From: an uncultured Eubacteriales bacterium
GTDB lineage: Bacteria > Bacillota > Clostridia > Christensenellales > Borkfalkiaceae
Length of the DNA stretch: 20,307 nucleotides
NCBI GenBank assembly: GCA_905210545.1
Contig: CAJLXC010000029.1
Location: forward strand, 1-20,307
Direction: 5' to 3'
In this document: one piece after another, positions 1 through 5,126 of the stretch
Layout of the letters: every line of letters begins with the position of its first letter
Numbering within the stretch: the first letter of the stretch is position 1
Program-made: the position numbers and the translations under genes
Notes under the pieces: model-generated
The model's input: only the letters and a program-made list of their open reading frames with translations
Databases searched by the model: none
Told to the model about the DNA's origin: nothing

Positions 1-23
1 CCTGCGGCAAGTCTTGCCGCAGG
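1..23 (-). terminator. Hairpin downstream of mntP, probable terminator
   Basis: A perfect 10-bp inverted repeat (CCTGCGGCAA / TTGCCGCAGG) with a 3-nt loop lies 19 bp beyond the mntP stop codon on the minus strand. Any U-tract would fall outside the window, so intrinsic termination is inferred from position and stem strength only. Confidence 0.6.
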
Positions 24-42
24 CGTGGCGATTATTTAAACC

Positions 43-636
43 TTATCCGATAATCCATTCTATAAAATTTTTGATTGCAAGGGCGATGAGTATAACCGCG
101 CCCGCCCATTGCGCGTATTTACCTAAAATTTTGCCGAGCGATTTGCCGATGAATAGCGCGATCGTCACTATTGCGAACGTTACCGCGCCGATAATGAGCG
201 AAGCGAGAAAAACCGAAAACGAAAGGCTTACGGAAAAAGTAACGCCTATCATAAGCGCGTCTATGCTGGTGGCTACCGCTTGCGCCATAAGAATTCCGAG
301 CGTGAAATTCACGGTTTTGCCTTCCGCGATTTCTTTTTCTTCTTCTTTTATTTCTTTCATCTCTTTCACGTTGTCTAAAACGATTTTCGTCGCCAGCACG
401 AAAAAGATTCCCGCCGTAACGAATTTGGAGATTTTTTCGAGATATCCCGAAAAGAATGAGCCGATATAATAGCCTATTACAGGCATAAGGAACTGAAACG
501 CGCCGAACGCCGTAGGCATAGCCCATTCTTTGACGCGAGTCAATCCGTTTTTATAAGTCGTGCAGTTGGCTATAGTCAGCGCGAACGCGTCCATTGCCAG
601 CGCGACGCCGATAAGAATTATTTCCCAAACAGACAT
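43..636 (-). CDS. mntP: Manganese efflux pump MntP family
   Basis: A 197-aa polytopic membrane protein, the usual length for MntP (former DUF204). Two internally repeated halves each carry the family's acidic signature: AMDAFA (Asp16) near the N-terminus and ATSIDAL (Asp126) in the second half. Several hydrophobic helices are evident, and the halves are separated by a Lys/Glu-rich cytoplasmic-type loop at about residues 91-108. From family knowledge it exports Mn2+ across the cytoplasmic membrane to prevent manganese toxicity. The ATG at 634-636 follows a weak GGAAG ribosome site and a perfect-consensus promoter. I see no yybP-ykoY (Mn) riboswitch: the predicted leader is only about 25 nt. 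The gene stands alone, diverging from ung. The family call is secure; the substrate is by homology. Confidence 0.93.
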   Translation of the reverse strand: MSVWEIILIGVALAMDAFALTIANCTTYKNGLTRVKEWAMPTAFGAFQFLMPVIGYYIGSFFSGYLEKISKFVTAGIFFVLATKIVLDNVKEMKEIKEEEKEIAEGKTVNFTLGILMAQAVATSIDALMIGVTFSVSLSFSVFLASLIIGAVTFAIVTIALFIGKSLGKILGKYAQWAGAVILIALAIKNFIEWIIG

Positions 637-660
637 AAAAATGCTTCCGAAAAAAAATGC

Positions 661-696
661 GAAAATTATTATATATAATTATATTGATTTTGTCAA
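661..696 (-). promoter_or_regulatory. Consensus sigma-A promoter for mntP
   Basis: Read on the minus strand: TTGACA (696-691), a 17-bp AT-rich spacer, then TATAAT (673-668), a perfect match to the housekeeping consensus. Transcription would start near 661, giving a leader of about 25 nt. It overlaps the divergent ung promoter. Confidence 0.85.
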
Positions 697-712
697 AAGA
701 AAATGATAAAAT
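684..712 (+). promoter_or_regulatory. Sigma-A promoter for ung-apgM
   Basis: TTGATT (684-689), 17-bp spacer, TAAAAT (707-712), with a TG at 704-705 making an extended -10. The predicted start is near 719, about 27 nt before the ung TTG. The same TTGATT-N17-TAAAAT layout recurs before the nfn/hyd operon. Confidence 0.75.
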
Positions 713-745
713 TATAAAAAACGGGCAAGAGGGGGTGGCGCGATT

Positions 746-1414
746 TTGATAAAAATTACCGAAGAATGGGATAATATACTTGCGGAAGAGTTCGCTTCGC
801 CGTCTTACGCAAAGCTCAGGGAATTTCTGAAAGAGGAATATTTTTCCCGCACGATTTATCCGTCTATGTACAACATTTTCAACTCGATGAAGCAGACCGC
901 GTTTTCGGATATAAAAGTCGTGCTTTTAGGGCAAGACCCTTATCACGAAGCGGGGCAGGCGATGGGGCTTTCTTTTTCCGTTCCGAAAGGAATAGAAAAA
1001 CCGCCGTCGCTCGTAAATATTTTTAAAGAAATCCAAAGCGAAACGGGCGACGAGATGCCCGAATCGGGCGACCTTACCGGCTGGGCAAAGCAAGGCGTTC
1101 TTCTTTTGAACACCGTGCTTACGGTGAGAGAACACGCCGCCAACTCGCATAAAGGCAGGGGGTGGGAAGAGTTTACCGACGGTATCATCAAAAAAATATC
1201 GGCAAAGAGAGAAAACGTCGTGTTCCTTTTGTGGGGCGGCAACGCGCGGGCGAAAAAACCGCTTATAGACGGCAACAAACACCTTATTTTAGAATGCGCT
1301 CATCCGAGTCCGCTGTCCGCTTATAACGGATTTTTCGGGTGCGGACATTTTATTAAAACTAACGAATATCTTATAAAACACGGGAAGCTTCCCGTTATAT
1401 GGAGTAAATTATGA
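746..1414 (+). CDS. ung: Uracil-DNA glycosylase, family 1
   Basis: A 222-aa protein of normal family-1 UDG length. It removes uracil from DNA (from dUTP incorporation or cytosine deamination) as the first step of base excision repair in the cytoplasm. The water-activating motif GQDPYH is at residues 62-67 (catalytic Asp64), and the leucine-loop motif HPSPLSA begins at His186, close to the E. coli numbering of D64 and H187. The start is TTG, preceded by a G-rich AGGGGGTGG ribosome site; no ATG in the right place fits better. The stop overlaps the start of the next gene by 4 bp (ATGA), so the two are probably translationally coupled. Confidence 0.97.
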   Translation: MIKITEEWDNILAEEFASPSYAKLREFLKEEYFSRTIYPSMYNIFNSMKQTAFSDIKVVLLGQDPYHEAGQAMGLSFSVPKGIEKPPSLVNIFKEIQSETGDEMPESGDLTGWAKQGVLLLNTVLTVREHAANSHKGRGWEEFTDGIIKKISAKRENVVFLLWGGNARAKKPLIDGNKHLILECAHPSPLSAYNGFFGCGHFIKTNEYLIKHGKLPVIWSKL

Positions 1415-2625
1415 AATACGTGGTAATTCTCGGCGACGGAATGGCAGATTACAAACAGAAAAATCTCGGAAACAAAACGCCGCTTATGCTTGCGAAAAAG
1501 CCTTGCATAGACGGTCTTGCCGAAATTTCCGAAGTGGGGCTTTGCAAAACCGTTCCGGACGGAATGAAGCCCGGCAGCGACGTGGCTAACCTTTCCGTTT
1601 TAGGTTACGACCCCCGCGAGTGTTATACGGGGCGTTCTCCGTTAGAAGCGGCAAGCATCGGCATAGAGTTGAAAGCTACGGACGTTACCGCGCGCGCGAA
1701 TCTCGTCACGCTTTCGGACGAACCCGTGTTTGAGGATAAAACGATGATAGATTACAGCGCGGGCGAAATAAGCACGGAAGAAGCGAAAACGCTTATCGGA
1801 TTTCTCGCGCAAAAGCTCAACGACGAGCGGCATAAGCTCTACGCCGGCGTGAGCTACAGGCATTGCTTCGTTATCGATAACGGCGTGGTTGCGGGTGACC
1901 TTACGCCCCCGCACGACATAACGGGCAAGCCGATAAAAACGCACCTCCCGACGAGCGCGGAGGGGAAAATATATCTGGATATCATGAAGAAATCGGCGGA
2001 GCTTTTAAAAGATCACCCGATAAACCTTGCGAGGATAAAGGCAGGCAAAAATCCCGCCACGTCCTTGTGGTTCTGGGGCGAAGGCACGAAACCCGCGCTG
2101 CAAAGCTTTAAAGCGCGTTACGGCTTGAACGGAGCGATGATTTCCGCCGTGGATTTGTTAAAAGGTATAGGAAAGCTCACGGGAATGAAGGTCATAAACG
2201 TCGTCGGCGCGACGGGGAATTACGATACGAATTTTTCGGGTAAAGCAAAAGCGTGTCTTTCCGCGCTTAAAAACGGCTGCGATTTCGTGTATATTCATAT
2301 GGAAGCTCCCGACGAGTGCGGTCACCACGGAGACGCGGAGCATAAAATATATTCTATAGAACAGATAGATAAAAAAGTCGTTCTGCCCGTAGTTACGGAA
2401 TTAAAGAAAACGGGAGAGCCGTTCTCGGTGATGATAATGCCGGACCACCCCACGCCGCTTTGCTGTATGACGCACGTTAGCGATCCCGTGCCTTATATAA
2501 TATACCGCAGCGACGAAAAAATCGATTCCGGCGTAAACTCGTATACGGAAGACGCCGCAGAGTCGACGGGCGTTTTCGTTCCGAGCGGCGTGGAATTGAT
2601 GAAGAGATTTTTGAAGAAACAATAA
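1411..2625 (+). CDS. ApgM-type cofactor-independent phosphoglycerate mutase / proposed homoserine kinase
   Basis: A 404-aa alkaline-phosphatase-superfamily enzyme of the archaeal-type (ApgM) branch. Visible metal and active-site signatures are VILGDGMAD at the N-terminus (Asp9), PGSDVANLSVLGYDP at about 54-68 (candidate nucleophile Ser56), YTGRSPLEA, EAPDECGHHGD, and MPDHPTP near the C-terminus. Two functions are proposed for bacterial members of this subfamily: interconversion of 2- and 3-phosphoglycerate, or a substitute homoserine kinase in threonine synthesis. The sequence alone does not separate them, so no symbol is assigned. It overlaps ung by 4 bp and has a GGAG ribosome site inside the ung 3' end. 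A strong hairpin follows the stop. Confidence 0.88.
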   Translation: MKYVVILGDGMADYKQKNLGNKTPLMLAKKPCIDGLAEISEVGLCKTVPDGMKPGSDVANLSVLGYDPRECYTGRSPLEAASIGIELKATDVTARANLVTLSDEPVFEDKTMIDYSAGEISTEEAKTLIGFLAQKLNDERHKLYAGVSYRHCFVIDNGVVAGDLTPPHDITGKPIKTHLPTSAEGKIYLDIMKKSAELLKDHPINLARIKAGKNPATSLWFWGEGTKPALQSFKARYGLNGAMISAVDLLKGIGKLTGMKVINVVGATGNYDTNFSGKAKACLSALKNGCDFVYIHMEAPDECGHHGDAEHKIYSIEQIDKKVVLPVVTELKKTGEPFSVMIMPDHPTPLCCMTHVSDPVPYIIYRSDEKIDSGVNSYTEDAAESTGVFVPSGVELMKRFLKKQ

Positions 2626-2657
2626 TAAATTATTTTTTACGGCTTTAAAGATTGACC

Positions 2658-2687
2658 CAGCCGCCGTCGCAATCGCGACGGCGGCTG
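2658..2687 (+). terminator. Hairpin after the ung-apgM operon
   Basis: A perfect 13-bp stem (CAGCCGCCGTCGC / GCGACGGCGGCTG) with an AATC loop, 32 nt after the apgM stop. The following tract (TGTTGCGTTTCATT) is only moderately T-rich, so this is a likely but imperfect intrinsic terminator. Confidence 0.7.
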
Positions 2688-2711
2688 TGTTGCGTTTCAT
2701 TATTGAAAAAT

Positions 2712-2904
2712 GAGATTCCCACGTCGCTACGCTCCTCGGAATGACAGCGCGGGGTGAAGCGGTAACGCCTACTCTCGGAATGACGGCGTGGGGTGAAGCG
2801 GTTATTACTGTCATTGCGGACGCCTTTGACGGACAGCCCTGACGGGCTTAGTCCTTCGTAGCGTCAGCGGAGAAGCGTCGGCTGACAAACCCCGTGGCAA
2901 TCTC
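2712..2904. repeat. MITE-like inverted repeat element, non-coding
   Basis: The left end has GAGATTCCCACG (2712-2723) and CGGAATGACA (2737-2746). The right end carries their near reverse complements in mirrored order: TGTCATTGCG (2809-2818, 9/10) and CGTGGCAATCTC (2893-2904, 11/12). Between them lie a tandem 39-bp duplication and a 75-bp stretch with small self-complementary parts (AGCCC/GGGCT, GTCAGC/GCTGAC). Sequences of the form GAGATTCCCACGTCGC...CGGAATGACA are, to my knowledge, dispersed repeats in several bacterial genomes. No transposase is encoded here. The right end sits directly against a truncated HTH gene. Copy number elsewhere in the genome cannot be seen from this window. Confidence 0.6.
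2735..2812. repeat. Two imperfect 39-bp tandem copies
   Basis: Copy 1 starts at 2735 and copy 2 at 2774. Their first 29 bp agree except for two transitions (CTCGGAATGAC, then A/G GCG C/T GGGG, then TGAAGCGGT). The unit lies inside the larger inverted element and probably arose by internal duplication of one repeat arm. Confidence 0.65.
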
Positions 2905-2910
2905 CTGCTT

Positions 2911-2979
2911 ATGTTTCTTTTATGCAAGGTTTTGGACGTGTCGGCGGATTTTCTTTTAGGGCTTTCCGACGGGATATGA
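2911..2979 (+). pseudogene. 3' stub of an XRE-family HTH regulator
   Basis: A 22-codon reading frame, ending with TGA at 2977-2979, translates to a peptide containing CKVLDVSADFLLGLSDG. That is the typical C-terminal helix of a Cro/CI (XRE) helix-turn-helix domain, which commonly reads as KVLDVSaDYLLGLSD. The N-terminal recognition helices are missing. Immediately upstream the frame enters the repeat element ending at 2904 and soon meets a stop (2827-2829). A terminator hairpin at 3010-3041 would suit the original gene. The simplest reading is a regulator gene truncated by insertion or deletion at the repeat boundary. The match is short, so chance similarity is not excluded, but the pattern is distinctive. 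Confidence 0.55.
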
Positions 2980-3009
2980 TAAAATTTTTGCAAAATTTTT
3001 CACATTCGA

Positions 3010-3041
3010 CGGCTTTCGCGCATAACGAAAGCCGATTTTTT
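3010..3041 (+). terminator. Intrinsic terminator, probably of the decayed XRE gene
   Basis: A 9-bp perfect stem (CGGCTTTCG / CGAAAGCCG) with a 7-nt loop, followed by ATTTTTTG. It lies 31 nt after the XRE stub stop and about 70 nt before spoIVFA, so it separates the spoIVF pair from upstream transcription. Confidence 0.75.
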
Positions 3042-3053
3042 GTTCTTAATGCG

Positions 3054-3082
3054 TCATAACGCGGATTTTTGCGTCATATATA
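3054..3082 (+). promoter_or_regulatory. Candidate sigma-E-like promoter for spoIVFA-spoIVFB
   Basis: TCATAAC (3054-3060), 14-bp spacer, CATATATA (3075-3082) resembles the sporulation sigma-E pattern (ATATT-type -35, CATACAAT-type -10). A start near 3089 would leave a short leader before the AAGGAG ribosome site at 3099-3104. The motif GCGTCATA occurs twice, at 3051 and 3071. In B. subtilis the spoIVF operon is sigma-E dependent, which supports but does not prove the call. No good sigma-A pair was seen here. Confidence 0.4.
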
Positions 3083-3111
3083 TTTTATACGACGACAAAA
3101 GGAGATAAAAA

Positions 3112-3927
3112 ATGAACGAAAAATTACAATACGCATCTATGCTCGATATTCCCGTAAACTCTTGCAACATTACTTACGCACCCGTCAAAAAGAGAAAAGG
3201 AAAATCAAAAAAGGCAAAACAGCCGGAAGACGTTAAAAAAGAGCTTTTAGACAAGGTAAACGGATTGCAGGACAACCAAGCGCAAACCGTTGAAGCTGCC
3301 GCAATGCCCGAGCATTCCGCGGACGGCGCCGCTTGCGAAACGGAAACGGTTGTTCCCGTAGCCGCAGACAGTCGTAAAAAGAAAAGAGACAAAGCCCGCG
3401 GAATTAAATTCACGATAGTTACCGCGCAGTTTATTCTTATAGGCGCGCTCGTCGCGACGATATTTCTCACGAACGCGTTTTATAAAAACAGCGGAATAAA
3501 CGCGTTTATGCGCAGCGTGTTCACTTCTTCCCGGAAAACGGAAGAAATAAAATCCGACAACCGCACTTACGGGGATTTTAAGCCTGTTATCTCTTACGGC
3601 GAAGGTTCTGCGCCCGTAATCGAAAACGGCGTTATGACTATAACGGGCAAGGGTAGCGTATATACGCCTTACGACGGAAAAGTAACCAAGGTTACGGTAG
3701 ACGGCGCGGGCAAATACTCGCTGGAAATCGCTCACAGCGACAATTTCAAGACGGTGATAAGCGGTCTTGACCACGCGTATGCGGAAATAAACGATCAGGT
3801 ATTCGGCAACATTCCCGTTGGTTATGCGGGCGAAAGCGGTATAGAAATGTGCTTTTTAGGCAGCGACGGCGCGGTGATAACAGACTATACTTTAGAGGGC
3901 AACGCGGTCGTGTGGAAAGCCGTTTAA
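3112..3927 (+). CDS. spoIVFA: SpoIVFA-like membrane protein with degenerate M23/LytM domain
   Basis: A 271-aa bitopic membrane protein. Residues 1-98 are hydrophilic and Lys-rich (cytoplasmic type), a single membrane segment spans about 99-121, and the remainder is external. At about 175-260 there is a peptidase-M23-like beta fold (GSVYTPYDGKVTKV, then AHSDNFKTVISGLDHAY, then GNIPVGYAG), but the Zn-binding HxxxD and HxH residues of active LytM enzymes are absent. Together with the SpoIVFB-like protease 67 bp downstream, this matches SpoIVFA, the partner that inhibits and scaffolds SpoIVFB in the forespore outer membrane. The start has an excellent site (AAAGGAG, 7-nt spacing). The assignment rests on architecture and neighbour; overall sequence is divergent. 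Confidence 0.72.
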   Translation: MNEKLQYASMLDIPVNSCNITYAPVKKRKGKSKKAKQPEDVKKELLDKVNGLQDNQAQTVEAAAMPEHSADGAACETETVVPVAADSRKKKRDKARGIKFTIVTAQFILIGALVATIFLTNAFYKNSGINAFMRSVFTSSRKTEEIKSDNRTYGDFKPVISYGEGSAPVIENGVMTITGKGSVYTPYDGKVTKVTVDGAGKYSLEIAHSDNFKTVISGLDHAYAEINDQVFGNIPVGYAGESGIEMCFLGSDGAVITDYTLEGNAVVWKAV

Positions 3928-3941
3928 AAACAATCGAACGC

Positions 3942-3969
3942 CGTTCCCGCAGTATCGCCTGCGGGAACG
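3942..3969 (+). other. Intercistronic hairpin between spoIVFA and spoIVFB
   Basis: A 10-bp perfect stem (CGTTCCCGCA / TGCGGGAACG) with an 8-nt loop fills the gap, ending 25 nt before the spoIVFB start. No T-run follows, so it is not a standard terminator. It could stabilise the upstream message or lower downstream translation; spoIVFB has no clear ribosome site. Confidence 0.55.
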
Positions 3970-3994
3970 TTGCGCCTGAAATTTTGCGTGTTAT

Positions 3995-4822
3995 ATGAAA
4001 ATATCCGTTCACCCGTTGTTTATAGCGTTCGGAGTGTATTACGCCGCCACGGGGCGTATTTTCGAGTTTGCGGCGTATACGATAACCGCCGTGATACACG
4101 AAACGGGGCATTCGGCGGTAGCGGGCAATCTCGGCTATCGGCTCGACAAGATAGTGCTTATGCCGTTCGGCGCGGTCGCAAAGGGCGATATAGACGGACT
4201 TAAGCTTAAAGACGAAATAAAAATCGCGCTGGCAGGACCTTTCGTCAATCTTGCGGTGGGATTGTCGTTTGCGGCGGTCTGGTGGATATTTCCGGAAACG
4301 TACGCTTTTACGGACGTGGCGGCTTACGCCAACTTTTCTATGGCGCTCGTGAATTTTATTCCCTGCTATCCGTTAGACGGCGGCAGGGTGCTATCCGCGA
4401 TTCTCGCGCTTAAAACGGACGGAAAAAAAGCGCATAAAATCTGCAAGGCGATAAGCGTGGCGCTTGCCTGCCTGTTGCTTGCGGGATTTATCGTTACCGT
4501 TTTTAAAACGCCCAACGTTTCGCTGTTGTTTTTCGCCGCGTTCGCGCTGGCAGGCGCGACTTCTAAAGAAAAAGACAACGTATACGTTAAAATCGGCGGA
4601 GGACTTTCCGAAAGAAAGCTGCTCCGCGGTATGCCCGTGGTGCGACAGGCGGTTTCTAAAAACATTACGGTAAAATCGCTCGCTTCGGTTCTCGACTGCA
4701 ACGCCGTGAACGAGATAGATGTATACGACGGCGATAAAAAAATAACCACGCTTTCTCAAAGCAGACTGTCCGAAATTTTGCAAAGCGCGGAGATTTACGA
4801 CGAAATAAGCAAACACGTCTGA
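3995..4822 (+). CDS. spoIVFB: SpoIVFB-like site-2 intramembrane metalloprotease (M50)
   Basis: A 275-aa polytopic protein. The zinc motif HETGH (His35, Glu36, His39) lies in an early membrane segment. The second signature NFIPCYPLDGGR begins at Asn120 and gives the third ligand, Asp128. These spacings follow B. subtilis SpoIVFB (H43/E44/H47/D137). The N-terminal KISVHPLF and the LMPFGAVAKGD segment also fit that subfamily. From family knowledge it cleaves membrane-tethered pro-sigma-K within the bilayer during sporulation. The C-terminal about 75 residues are soluble and resemble the regulatory CBS-type tail. The ATG lacks a visible Shine-Dalgarno and is preceded by a hairpin. A terminator follows the stop directly. 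A different M50 substrate cannot be excluded without sigK in view. Confidence 0.85.
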   Translation: MKISVHPLFIAFGVYYAATGRIFEFAAYTITAVIHETGHSAVAGNLGYRLDKIVLMPFGAVAKGDIDGLKLKDEIKIALAGPFVNLAVGLSFAAVWWIFPETYAFTDVAAYANFSMALVNFIPCYPLDGGRVLSAILALKTDGKKAHKICKAISVALACLLLAGFIVTVFKTPNVSLLFFAAFALAGATSKEKDNVYVKIGGGLSERKLLRGMPVVRQAVSKNITVKSLASVLDCNAVNEIDVYDGDKKITTLSQSRLSEILQSAEIYDEISKHV

Positions 4823-4823
4823 C

Positions 4824-4854
4824 AAACCTTTTCGGTTTTACGGAAAGGTTTTTT
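4824..4854 (+). terminator. Intrinsic terminator of the spoIVF pair
   Basis: An 11-bp stem with one G-T pair (AAACCTTTTCG / CGGAAAGGTTT) and a 6-nt loop. The stem's last Ts continue into TTTGCTTTT. It starts 2 nt after the spoIVFB stop. Confidence 0.88.
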
Positions 4855-4916
4855 GCTTTTAAAAAACGGATTTTTGCTTAAAATCGCATATTTTTCGTTT
4901 CACAAGTCTTTGACGG

Positions 4917-4946
4917 TTGACAAAAACGTAAAAACGGTGTTAATAT
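4917..4946 (+). promoter_or_regulatory. Sigma-A promoter of the small-protein/secreted-protein operon
   Basis: TTGACA (4917-4922), an 18-bp spacer, and TAATAT (4941-4946) preceded by TG at 4938-4939 (extended -10). The predicted start is near 4953, about 34 nt before the 45-aa ORF. The sequence from 4855 to 4916 is AT-rich and shows no gene. Confidence 0.7.
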
Positions 4947-4986
4947 ATTTGCGTTAAATTATTTAAAAAGGACTAAAGAAAAAGCG

Positions 4987-5124
4987 ATGAAAAAGCGTTA
5001 TTTTTCTCCGCAGGCAAAAATCGAATATCTTACTTGTACTTGCGGAGTGGTTGCGGCAAGCGGGTATTCGGACGAACAAAGCGAGTTTGATAATACCGGA
5101 AAAGACAGTTTCGGGGTGTTTTAA
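4987..5124 (+). CDS. Small 45-aa protein of unknown function
   Basis: A complete ATG-to-TAA frame of 45 codons sits 41 nt after a good promoter and ends 2 nt before the secreted-protein gene. It starts MKKRYFSPQAKIEYL, continues with a CTCG pair of cysteines and VVAASGYSDEQ, and has an acidic tail. The layout (MKK-Y-x-P-x-x-x-I-x, then a short hydrophobic stretch, then SGY) resembles small uncharacterised proteins I recall as common in gut Clostridia, often found singly or in tandem; that is recollection, not a search. The ribosome site is weak (AAAGGAC about 15 nt upstream; AAAGAAAAAG nearer). It has no signal peptide or clear membrane helix. The position strongly suggests co-transcription with the next gene. 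Confidence 0.6.
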   Translation: MKKRYFSPQAKIEYLTCTCGVVAASGYSDEQSEFDNTGKDSFGVF

Positions 5125-5126
5125 AA

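Noticed and set aside
637..660. Mn-sensing yybP-ykoY riboswitch before mntP
   Set aside because: The predicted leader is only about 25 nt, far too short for the riboswitch.
2975..2985. TATGATAAAAT as an extended -10 promoter making a short terminated RNA
   Set aside because: No acceptable -35 is present, and the bases are better explained as the end of the XRE stub and its trailing sequence; the nearby hairpin fits as that gene's terminator.
2401..2993. Two minus-strand ORFs (137 and 60 aa) across the apgM end and the repeat region
   Set aside because: They are antisense to apgM, the repeat and the XRE stub, contain repeat-derived Arg/Ser-rich sequence, and show no domain or ribosome site.
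3112..3927. Active M23 (LytM) peptidoglycan endopeptidase
   Set aside because: The fold is recognisable, but the Zn ligands HxxxD and HxH are absent, and the neighbouring protease points to SpoIVFA.
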